A stretch of 6,196 bases of DNA, from assembly GCA_028689175.1 (NCBI GenBank), contig JAQTWS010000032.1:1-6196 (forward strand), written 5' to 3'. Below are positions 1 through 5,612 of the stretch, piece after piece. Positions within the stretch are counted from its first letter, which is position 1; each line of letters starts with the position of its first letter. The position numbers were made by a program, and so were the translations under genes. The stretch is from Minisyncoccota bacterium (GTDB lineage Bacteria; Patescibacteriota; Minisyncoccia; Minisyncoccales; Minisyncoccaceae). Under the pieces are notes generated by a model. The model saw only the letters and a program-made list of their open reading frames with translations, searched no databases and was not told where the DNA came from.

Positions 1-2
1 AA

Positions 3-467
3 GGAATTTTGAAAAATTTTTATAAAGATTTTGTTAGCAGAGATTTCTGTGTTTTATTTATGCAAAACGAACCAGCTCTTGAAAAAGTTTTTAATATTAA
101 TTTAAATGGAAATAAATTTGTTGGAGCAATTGATAGAATTGATAAAATTGATGATGAAATTGAAATTATAGATTACAAAACAGGAACTGCTAAAAAAAGT
201 TTAGCCACTAATGATAAGTTTCAGTTAGAAATATATAATTTAGCTGCAAATAAAATATTTGATTTAAGACCTAAAAAATTAACTTACTATTATGTGGAGG
301 ACGGAACATATCGTTCATTTGAACCCAAAAAAACGTCTCTTGAAAAAACAGAAGAAAAGATATTAAATACAATAGAGAAGATAAAAAGAAGTAAGTTTAA
401 ACCGACAGCTGGCTGGCAATGTCAGTATTGTGATTATAAAAACATTTGTCCTCATAGAAAATTTTAA
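3..467 (+). CDS. PD-(D/E)XK (RecB/AddB-like) nuclease domain, C-terminal part, 5'-truncated
   Basis: The reading frame is open to the left edge, so the TTG at 9 is probably an internal Leu codon and the true start lies outside the window. Numbering from that TTG, the fragment shows the core nuclease motifs: the Asp of GAIDRID (D42), the IIDYKTG box (D55, K57) and the QLEIYNLA helix (Q72, Y76). These match the metal-binding and catalytic layout of PDDEXK_1 domains found at the C terminus of UvrD/PcrA-like and AddA/AddB helicase-nucleases. The tail holds C138-x2-C141-x5-C147. In AddB/Cas4-like proteins such a trio binds a [4Fe-4S] cluster together with one Cys upstream of the nuclease core, which would be outside the window. 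The likely role is DNA end processing in recombination or repair. The parent could be a UvrD-type helicase or a free-standing nuclease; this fragment cannot decide. gpsA starts 10 nt downstream. Confidence 0.85.
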   Translation, partial: GILKNFYKDFVSRDFCVLFMQNEPALEKVFNINLNGNKFVGAIDRIDKIDDEIEIIDYKTGTAKKSLATNDKFQLEIYNLAANKIFDLRPKKLTYYYVEDGTYRSFEPKKTSLEKTEEKILNTIEKIKRSKFKPTAGWQCQYCDYKNICPHRKF

Positions 468-477
468 AAATAAAAAT

Positions 478-1464
478 ATGAAAAAAATTACAATTTTAGG
501 CGATGGTGCATGGGCAACAACGCTGGGAATATTATTAAATAAAAACGGGCATAAAGTTACAATATGGAGTAATTTTCCTGATTATTTAGATGAGTTAAAT
601 TTAAAAAGAGTCAATGAAAAATATCTTCCGGGATTTTCTATTCCTAAGGAGATTTCATTTGAAAAGGATATCAATGAAGCTGTTTCGAGCAGTGATATTG
701 TTGTTGATGCAATACCTTCCAAATTTTATAGAAGTGTTTTAAAAAAAATAAATTGTGATGTAAGTGATAAGATTTTCGTTAATGTTTCAAAAGGGATTGA
801 GCAAAAAAGTTTAAAAAGAATGACGGAAATTATTAAAGAAGAATTAGGAAAAGTTAAAACATGCATATTATCTGGACCAACAATTGCAATTGAAGTAGCA
901 GAAGAAATGCCAGCTGTTGCTATATCTGCATCGAATAATTTAAAAATCGCAAAGACAATTCAGGAACTATTTTTTAATCAAAATTTCAGAGTATATACAA
1001 GTGAGGATCCATTAGGGGTTGAGCTTTGTGGGGCGCTTAAAAATGTAATTGCTATTGTTGCTGGAATATCGGATGGGCTTGGTTTTGGAGCAAATGCAAA
1101 GGCAGCTATTTTATCAAGAGGAATTGTTGAAATTGCAAGATTAGGGCAAGTTATGGGTGCTAAGAAAAAAACTTTTTTTGGAATAGCTGGGCTCGGTGAT
1201 TTATCTACAACATGTATAAGTCCGGAAAGTAGAAATAGAACACTTGGAGAAAGGATAGGAAGAGGAGAGAGATTAGAAGAAATTATTAATTCCACAAATA
1301 GTGTAATTGAAGGAGTGACAACAACCGAAGCAGTTTATAATTTAAGCAAAAAATACAATATAGACACACCTATCACAAACCAAGTTTACATGATTTTATA
1401 TCATAAAAAAGATCCTAAAAAAGCATTAGTAGATTTAATGCTTAGATCAAAAAAAGGAGAATAA
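478..1464 (+). CDS. gpsA: NAD(P)-dependent glycerol-3-phosphate dehydrogenase
   Basis: GpsA reduces dihydroxyacetone phosphate to sn-glycerol-3-phosphate, the bacterial phospholipid backbone, in the cytosol. The 328-residue protein is full length for the family. Visible landmarks are the Rossmann loop GDGAWATT (residues 8-15), NVSKGIE (102-108), LSGPTIAIEVA (131-141), the catalytic-Lys segment GALKNV (K188), AGISDGLGFGANAK (195-208), AGLGDL (237-242) and the substrate-binding SRNR (251-254). The ATG at 478 is chosen because the Rossmann strand KKITILGDG begins directly there. The GTG at 430 would add 16 unsupported residues and overlap the upstream gene. There is no Shine-Dalgarno sequence before 478. 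The dinucleotide loop is slightly unusual: GDGAWA where GAGSWG is typical. The short gap to the upstream gene suggests a shared transcript. No clear terminator follows; the next promoter is at 1480-1508. Confidence 0.97.
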   Translation: MKKITILGDGAWATTLGILLNKNGHKVTIWSNFPDYLDELNLKRVNEKYLPGFSIPKEISFEKDINEAVSSSDIVVDAIPSKFYRSVLKKINCDVSDKIFVNVSKGIEQKSLKRMTEIIKEELGKVKTCILSGPTIAIEVAEEMPAVAISASNNLKIAKTIQELFFNQNFRVYTSEDPLGVELCGALKNVIAIVAGISDGLGFGANAKAAILSRGIVEIARLGQVMGAKKKTFFGIAGLGDLSTTCISPESRNRTLGERIGRGERLEEIINSTNSVIEGVTTTEAVYNLSKKYNIDTPITNQVYMILYHKKDPKKALVDLMLRSKKGE

Positions 1465-1466
1465 TT

Positions 1467-1490
1467 ATGTTAAGATTGCTAGACAAGTAA
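1467..1490 (+). other. Seven-codon mini-ORF behind a strong Shine-Dalgarno
   Basis: ATG at 1467 to TAA at 1488-1490 would encode MLRLLDK. It is preceded by AAGGAG at 1454-1459 with 7-nt spacing, the best ribosome-binding site in the window. That AAGGAG lies inside the last codons of gpsA (encoding KKGE), so it may be accidental. The mini-ORF also overlaps the -35 box of the ppa promoter. Possible readings are a leader peptide, a remnant of a lost gene or chance. I cannot assign a function. Confidence 0.15.
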
Positions 1491-1508
1491 AGTTAATTTT
1501 GTTATAAA
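1480..1508 (+). promoter_or_regulatory. Sigma70-like promoter for the ppa-suf-mnmA operon
   Basis: The -35 box TAGACA (1480-1485, five of six consensus bases) and the -10 box TATAAA (1503-1508, five of six) are separated by exactly 17 nt. The -10 is preceded by TGT (1500-1502), an extended -10 TGn motif. Transcription would begin near 1515, giving a 5' leader of only about 23 nt before the ppa ATG, with no Shine-Dalgarno. This is the only good promoter I see before the six tightly packed genes that follow. Confidence 0.6.
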
Positions 1509-1537
1509 TTAAATATAATAATTAAATTTTTGTATAT

Positions 1538-2026
1538 ATGGAAATTAAAATATTTGTAGAAATTCCTAAGGGAAGTCATCAAAAATATGAATTAAGTGAA
1601 GAGACAGGGCAAATAGAATTAGATAGAACTATTTACGGTCCAGTTTCTTTTCCTTTTGAATACGGGCATATTAAAAATACTTTGGCAGATGATGGAGATC
1701 CATTAGATGCACTTATTTTAACGAATGAGGCTACATTTCCTGGATGTGTGGTAAAATCAAAAATTATAGGTATGCTTGCAATGGAGGATGAAGGTGGAAT
1801 TGATAATAAAATAATTGCTGTTCCTACTTCAAAAATTAATCCAGCTTATGCTCACATAAACAATATATCAGATCTAACTGAATATGAAAGAAATTTAATT
1901 AAAGAATTTTTTGAAATTTACAAAAGGATGGAACCTAATAAATGGGTAAAGGTAAAAGAATTTGCAAATAGCGAAGAGGCGATCAAAGAAGTAGAAAAAA
2001 CGATTAACAATTATAATAATAAATAA
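1538..2026 (+). CDS. ppa: Inorganic pyrophosphatase, family I
   Basis: This soluble enzyme hydrolyses pyrophosphate to two phosphates and so pulls nucleotide-polymerising and activating reactions forward. At 162 residues it has the normal length for a bacterial family I (hexameric type) enzyme. The signature DGDPLDA is at 52-58, with metal ligands D52, D54 and D57. By-eye alignment with the E. coli enzyme also places E8, K16, E18, R30, Y42, D84, D89, K91, Y128 and K129 at conserved active-site positions, so the site looks intact. One difference is Phe at position 38, where E. coli has Tyr51. The ATG at 1538 starts directly on the first beta strand. The gene is first in the operon behind the 1480-1508 promoter, and the ferredoxin starts 5 nt after its stop. 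Confidence 0.97.
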   Translation: MEIKIFVEIPKGSHQKYELSEETGQIELDRTIYGPVSFPFEYGHIKNTLADDGDPLDALILTNEATFPGCVVKSKIIGMLAMEDEGGIDNKIIAVPTSKINPAYAHINNISDLTEYERNLIKEFFEIYKRMEPNKWVKVKEFANSEEAIKEVEKTINNYNNK

Positions 2027-2031
2027 AAGCT

Positions 2032-2235
2032 ATGTATCAAATAGATAAAGAAAGATGTTTAGGGTGTGGTGGCTGTACCATTACTTGCCCAAAGGGGATT
2101 AGTATTGGACCAGATAACAAAGCTCAGATTATAGACGAAGAAGAGCTTATAAAAGCAGGTGGTGACAATGTTTGCCCTTATGGAGCTATTGTATTAGAGG
2201 AGGAAGAGGAGATGGAGGAAGAAGCTTCTTATTAA
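2032..2235 (+). CDS. Small ferredoxin, probably one [4Fe-4S] cluster
   Basis: This 67-residue electron carrier, or possible Fe-S acceptor, contains C9-x2-C12-x2-C15-x3-C19-P and then a lone C48-P. In single-cluster bacterial and archaeal ferredoxins the first three Cys and the last one hold the cluster, so C9, C12, C15 and C48 are the likely ligands and C19 is free. The second CxxCxxC motif of 2[4Fe-4S] ferredoxins is absent; the region 20-47 reads as a short connecting segment. The protein ends in a Glu-rich tail (residues 56-64) and a terminal Tyr, giving a strongly acidic surface. It sits 5 nt after ppa and only 1 nt before sufC, so it is very probably co-translated with the SUF genes. It could donate electrons to cluster assembly, carry a cluster, or be a general ferredoxin placed there. 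The sequence does not decide. Confidence 0.9.
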   Translation: MYQIDKERCLGCGGCTITCPKGISIGPDNKAQIIDEEELIKAGGDNVCPYGAIVLEEEEEMEEEASY

Positions 2236-2236
2236 A

Positions 2237-2947
2237 ATGAGTTTACTCCAAATTAAAAATTTAGAAGTAGAAATTGAGGGAAAGAAAGTCCTGGATGGGC
2301 TCAATTTTAATATTGAAAAAGGTGAAATAGTGGCATTACTTGGTCCTAATGGAAGTGGAAAAAGTACGCTTGCAAAAGTAATTGCAGGAGATTTGAGATT
2401 TAATTTAAAATCAGGAGAAATTTTATTTAATAAAAAAAATATTTCTAAACTAATTCCTGAAAAAAGAGTACAAGAAGGTATTGCTTTGGCTTTCCAAAAT
2501 CCTCCAGAAATAGAGGGGCTTAAAATGGATTATTTTTTAAATAGCATAGCGCAAGTAAAAGAATATTTTAGAGAAAATAAATTACTCAACAGAGATGTTA
2601 ACAAAGGGTTTTCTGGAGGAGAAAAAAAGATTTCTGAATTAATGCAATTAACATCTCTTAATTTAAAACTTGTAATATTAGATGAAATTGATTCTGGATT
2701 AGATATAAAAAAAACAGAGGAAGTTGCAAGTATTATTAAAAAATATTTTATAGATAAGGGTGTGGCTGTTTTAATTATTACACACCATGGAGATATTTTA
2801 GATTTATTAAAACCCATGAGAACTAATATTATAATTGATGGAAAAATTGTAGGAAGAGATGAGGATTATAAAAATGTTTTAAAAACAATCAAGAAGTATG
2901 GTTATGAAAAATGCAGAAAGTGCACCAAATTTTTATCAGATAGATAA
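2237..2947 (+). CDS. sufC: SufC-like ABC ATPase for Fe-S cluster assembly
   Basis: SufC is a cytosolic ABC-type ATPase that binds the SufB/SufD scaffold and drives its opening during cluster assembly. The 236 residues show Walker A GPNGSGKST (36-44), Q-loop Q87 in AFQNPPEIEG, the ABC signature FSGGEKK (125-131), Walker B LVILDEID (145-152; D149, E150), D-loop SGLD (153-156) and switch His H183. FSGGEKK and LDEIDSGLDI are typical of SufC rather than transporter ATPases. Two oddities stand out. The helical subdomain between the Q-loop and the signature is only about 37 residues, roughly 20 shorter than usual. The C terminus carries a CxxC (C226, C229) tail like the one I recall from archaeal SufC homologues. 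The start is 1 nt after the ferredoxin stop. The last 50 nt overlap the sufB-like gene in another frame. Confidence 0.95.
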   Translation: MSLLQIKNLEVEIEGKKVLDGLNFNIEKGEIVALLGPNGSGKSTLAKVIAGDLRFNLKSGEILFNKKNISKLIPEKRVQEGIALAFQNPPEIEGLKMDYFLNSIAQVKEYFRENKLLNRDVNKGFSGGEKKISELMQLTSLNLKLVILDEIDSGLDIKKTEEVASIIKKYFIDKGVAVLIITHHGDILDLLKPMRTNIIIDGKIVGRDEDYKNVLKTIKKYGYEKCRKCTKFLSDR

Positions 2948-3728
2948 TAAAATAGAACATATGCAGTCAAGAGATGGGGTAATTATTTTACCTAGCATTT
3001 TAGCATGGGAAAAATTTAAATGGACTCATGAGTATTTTAATAAAAAACCAAAGCAGGGATTTTTTTTATGGATTAAAAAACCTATTTCTCAACGACTAAA
3101 TACTTTAATTGAAATTAGCTCTAAAAATATTTTTCAAGAAATAAGCAATTTAATAATTATAGAAAAAGGGCTAAATGCCGAATTGTCGTCGTTTTGTAGA
3201 TCTACAAGAGAAATTAAGGGAAAACATTTTGCTAAAGCTAAGATCGTTATTAGAGAAAATAGTACATTAGAATTTTTGCAATGTAATTCATGGAGAAAAG
3301 AAGATGAGTTTAGGGCAAATTATGAATTCTTTCTTGACAAAAAAGCAAAACTTAGAACAACTGTTACAAATCAAAGCAATGGCTCTAAAATAGTTACAAG
3401 GGAGGATATATATTTAAAAGAAAAAAAATCCAGTGCTGATGTTAGAATTAAGATGGTGGCAAAACAAGGTGGAACTTTTTTTTCAGAAAGTTATATGCAT
3501 GGAGAAAACGAAATAAGGGGGCATTTAGAATGTTCAGGATTGATTCTTGATAATAAATCCAAAATAACGTCTATTCCGGGAATTATATGTGATTCAAATA
3601 AGGCAGAATTAACACATGAAGCATTTATAGGTAAAATTTCAGAGGAAAAATTAATGTATTTGAGAATGAGAGGGCTTTCAGAGAAAAAAGCTACAGAATT
3701 AATAATTAATAGTTTTTTAAATTCATGA
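2898..3728 (+). CDS. sufB: Short SufB/SufD-family Fe-S scaffold, SufB-like (SmsB-like)
   Basis: This is the beta-helix scaffold on which SufC and its partner build Fe-S clusters. The C-terminal 40 residues (THEAFIGKISEEKLMYLRMRG, 239-259, and on to the end) are the SufBD family hallmark. At 276 residues it is much shorter than SufB (about 470-495) and lacks the long SufB N-terminal region. By-eye alignment with E. coli SufB puts C212 (LECSGLIL) at C405 and H240-E241 at H433-E434, the residues implicated in assembly. SufD instead has His-Gly there, so this resembles SufB and may form a homodimer. C231 is extra. Homology-like sequence (FYQIDNKIE, then DGVIILPS) begins upstream of the ATG at 2961, favouring the overlapping start. 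The ATG at 2904 has AAGAAG 7 nt upstream and may be the true start instead of 2898. The stop overlaps mnmA (ATGA). Confidence 0.88.
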   Translation: MVMKNAESAPNFYQIDNKIEHMQSRDGVIILPSILAWEKFKWTHEYFNKKPKQGFFLWIKKPISQRLNTLIEISSKNIFQEISNLIIIEKGLNAELSSFCRSTREIKGKHFAKAKIVIRENSTLEFLQCNSWRKEDEFRANYEFFLDKKAKLRTTVTNQSNGSKIVTREDIYLKEKKSSADVRIKMVAKQGGTFFSESYMHGENEIRGHLECSGLILDNKSKITSIPGIICDSNKAELTHEAFIGKISEEKLMYLRMRGLSEKKATELIINSFLNS

Positions 3729-4714
3729 AAAAAGTTTTTGTTGGATTATCTTCAGGGGTAGATTCAACAATGGCGGTTAAAATTCTAATTAAAAAAAGAT
3801 ATGATGTAACCGGCGTTTTTATGCGGTTGTCTGATACCTATTTTTCAAAAGAAAGTGAAAAAAAAGCAGAAGTAATCGCTAAATTTTTTAATATACCTTT
3901 TTTAATATTTGATTTTAGAAAAGAATTTAAAAACCAAATAATAGACCAATTTGTAGAAGATTTAAAAAAAGGAATTACCCCAAATCCCTGCGTGTGTTGC
4001 AACAAAGATATTAAGTTTAATTTATTTTTCAAGGAAGCAAAAAAAAGAGGAGCTCAATTTATAGCTACCGGACATTATGTTAAAAAAAGAGGAGGTTTTT
4101 TGTATAAAGCAAAAGATGAAACAAAAGATCAATCCTATTTTTTATGGAGTCTCTCAAAAGAACAAATAAAAAATTCCCTATTTCCACTCGGAAACTTTAA
4201 AAAAGAAGAGATAAAAAAAATAATAAAAAAAGAACAAATTGATACATCGAAAGAATCTCAGGAAATTTGTTTTATTGAAGGTGATATTTACAATTTTTTA
4301 AAAGATAGAATAAAGCCTAAAAAAGGAAAAATCATTGATGAAAATAAAAATGTTTTAGGAGAACACGAAGGAGTGTGGTTTTATACAATAGGGCAAAGAA
4401 AGGGATTGGATTTACCCCAAGGACCATTTTTTGTTTATAAAAAAGATATTAAAAAGAATATCCTATACGTTACTAAAAATAAAGAATTGCTTTTAAAAAA
4501 AGAAGTAAAATTTAAAAATGCAAATTGGTTTATTGAAACAGATTTTCCTATTTTAGCTAGCGCTAAAATTAGATATAGAGCAAAAGAATATCCTTGTATT
4601 GTTTATAAGAATAAAGCAGTTTTTAAGCAAGCTCAGAGCGCTCCCACAAGCGGACAATCTATTGCATTTTATAAAAATAAAAAACTCATTGGTGGTGGTA
4701 TAATTTATGAATAA
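3725..4714 (+). CDS. mnmA: tRNA-specific 2-thiouridylase MnmA
   Basis: MnmA adenylates U34 of Lys, Glu and Gln tRNAs and replaces its 2-oxygen with sulfur. Visible are the PP-loop SSGVDS (9-14, with Ser where the usual SGGVDS has Gly), TPNPCVCCN (85-93), ATGHYVK (114-120), KDQSYFLW (134-141), SQEICFIEGD (178-187), TIGQRKGL (221-228) and the C-terminal barrel ending GGGIIYE. C92 and C182 correspond by eye to the E. coli catalytic pair C102 and C199, and C89 completes a CxxC. At 329 residues it is shorter than the E. coli protein (368), mainly between the PP-loop and the first Cys. The start codon overlaps the stop of the sufB-like gene by 4 nt and there is no Shine-Dalgarno, so translation is probably coupled. 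No cysteine desulfurase is in the window to act as sulfur donor. Confidence 0.96.
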   Translation: MKKVFVGLSSGVDSTMAVKILIKKRYDVTGVFMRLSDTYFSKESEKKAEVIAKFFNIPFLIFDFRKEFKNQIIDQFVEDLKKGITPNPCVCCNKDIKFNLFFKEAKKRGAQFIATGHYVKKRGGFLYKAKDETKDQSYFLWSLSKEQIKNSLFPLGNFKKEEIKKIIKKEQIDTSKESQEICFIEGDIYNFLKDRIKPKKGKIIDENKNVLGEHEGVWFYTIGQRKGLDLPQGPFFVYKKDIKKNILYVTKNKELLLKKEVKFKNANWFIETDFPILASAKIRYRAKEYPCIVYKNKAVFKQAQSAPTSGQSIAFYKNKKLIGGGIIYE

Positions 4715-5534
4715 AAAAGTAGCCCTTATTTTATTAATTTTGATTTTGTGCAATATAATTGCCTACAGCCTTATTTTTAAAAAAGATAATAATTTAAAAG
4801 TTATCTTTTTTGATATCGGACAAGGGGATTCTATTTTTATTGAAACAAGTCAAGGGCATCAAATTTTAGTTGATGGAGGGCCTAATAATTCTGTTTTAAA
4901 TAATTTAGAAAAGTTTATGAATCCTTTTGACAAGAGTATAGACATGGTTATATTAACCCATACGGATAAAGATCATTTAGGAGGACTTATAAGTGTTCTT
5001 AAAATTTATGATGTAGATGTATTTGTATGGACTGGTGCCCCTAGTGATTCAAATTTATTTTACGAACTTAATGAGTTATTAGCTAATAAAAAAGTAGTAA
5101 CAGTTGATGCTTTTGATAAAATTTGGGCAGGAGATATAGAACTTCAAATATATAATCCGATTAAGGATGTTAATACTATAAAAGATTCAAATGCTACATC
5201 CATTGTTTTTAAATTAATTCATGGAAATTCAAAATTTTTATTAACAGGAGATTTGCCTTCTAATTTTGAAGACGATTTAATTGAAAAATTTAATCTCAAA
5301 AGTAGTATTTTAAAAGTAGGGCATCATGGATCAAAATATTCTACAAGCGAAGAATTTGTGAAAGCTGTTTATCCAAGTTGTGCTATAATTTCTGTAGGTA
5401 AAAATAATTATGGACATCCAGCAGAAGAGGTTTTAAACTTGCTCCAAGATAATAATATCAAAACATTAAGAACAGATACTCATGGTAACATTGTTTTTTA
5501 TTCGAATAAAGAAAATATTTTTTTAAAAAAATAA
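4707..5534 (+). CDS. Membrane-anchored ComEC-like metallo-beta-lactamase-fold hydrolase
   Basis: The 275-residue protein starts with one hydrophobic segment (about 5-24), preceded by Lys and followed by Lys-Lys-Asp, so it is probably a signal anchor with the rest outside the membrane. The fold motifs are FFDIGQGDSIFI (34-45), LVDGGP (54-59), THTDKDHLGG (84-93; H85, D87, D89, H90), NATSIVFKL (162-170), LTGD (179-182), GHHGS (205-209), SVGKNNYGHP (229-238) and TDTHGNIVF (256-264). This set is typical of the C-terminal domain of ComEC, the DNA-uptake channel, where it is thought to act as the nuclease for the strand that is not imported. The ComEC channel domain is absent, so the protein may work with a separate channel or have another phosphodiesterase role. 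Its start overlaps mnmA by 8 nt (ATGAATAA), making it the last gene of the operon. Confidence 0.88.
   Translation: MNKKVALILLILILCNIIAYSLIFKKDNNLKVIFFDIGQGDSIFIETSQGHQILVDGGPNNSVLNNLEKFMNPFDKSIDMVILTHTDKDHLGGLISVLKIYDVDVFVWTGAPSDSNLFYELNELLANKKVVTVDAFDKIWAGDIELQIYNPIKDVNTIKDSNATSIVFKLIHGNSKFLLTGDLPSNFEDDLIEKFNLKSSILKVGHHGSKYSTSEEFVKAVYPSCAIISVGKNNYGHPAEEVLNLLQDNNIKTLRTDTHGNIVFYSNKENIFLKK
5516..5533. repeat. Perfect 18-nt A/T palindrome at operon boundary
   Basis: TATTTTTTTAAAAAAATA is its own reverse complement and covers the end of the ComEC-like gene up to the second base of its TAA stop. It has no G-C pairs, so it is not a convincing intrinsic terminator. It ends 4 nt before the -35 box of the cupin promoter and could serve as an UP-element-like A/T tract. 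Confidence 0.5.
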
Positions 5535-5537
5535 TTT

Positions 5538-5567
5538 TTGACACACGTTATTGTAAAATGGTATAAT
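5538..5567 (+). promoter_or_regulatory. Near-perfect sigma70 promoter with extended -10 for the cupin gene
   Basis: A consensus TTGACA (5538-5543) is followed after 18 nt by a consensus TATAAT (5562-5567), preceded by TGG (5559-5561), an extended -10 motif. An A/T-rich tract lies directly upstream. Transcription should start near 5574, leaving a leader of about 40 nt. It is the strongest promoter in the window and implies that the cupin gene is highly expressed and independent of the suf-mnmA operon. Confidence 0.85.
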
Positions 5568-5600
5568 TAATTTAAAAGGTCGGTTAAATTATAATAATAA

Positions 5601-5612
5601 AATTTTAAAATT
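5601..5612. repeat. 12-nt palindrome abutting the cupin start codon
   Basis: AATTTTAAAATT is a perfect palindrome ending at the base just before the ATG at 5613. It replaces any Shine-Dalgarno sequence, and the nearest AGG (5577-5579) is too far away. It may be a protein-binding site or only a by-product of A/T-rich composition. Confidence 0.3.

Noticed and set aside
430..477. Upstream GTG start for gpsA
   Set aside because: It would add 16 residues that are not family-like and overlap the nuclease gene. The Rossmann fold starts exactly at the ATG at 478.
978..1295. Minus-strand open frame of 105 codons
   Set aside because: It lies wholly inside the conserved part of gpsA, has low-complexity Ser/Pro/Leu composition and matches no family. 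It is a shadow of the real gene.
1514..1519. Second TATAAT upstream of ppa
   Set aside because: No acceptable -35 box lies 16-18 nt upstream. The TATAAA at 1503-1508 pairs with a five-of-six -35 at exactly 17 nt.
2219..2230. 12-nt palindrome AAGAAGCTTCTT before the sufC start
   Set aside because: It is within the coding tail of the ferredoxin, leaves at most a 4-bp stem as RNA and is probably a chance result of Glu and Ala-Ser codons.
2530..2817. Minus-strand open frame of 95 codons
   Set aside because: It is entirely within sufC, antisense to the ABC signature and Walker B regions, with no recognisable motifs.
3838..4753. Two short minus-strand frames within mnmA and the start of the next gene
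   Set aside because: They are antisense to conserved MnmA segments, have no promoter or start context and arise from A/T-rich composition.
4707..4778. Possible lipoprotein signal at Cys15 of the ComEC-like protein
   Set aside because: The residues before the Cys (L-I-L) do not fit a lipobox, which needs a small residue at -1. A simple membrane anchor fits better.
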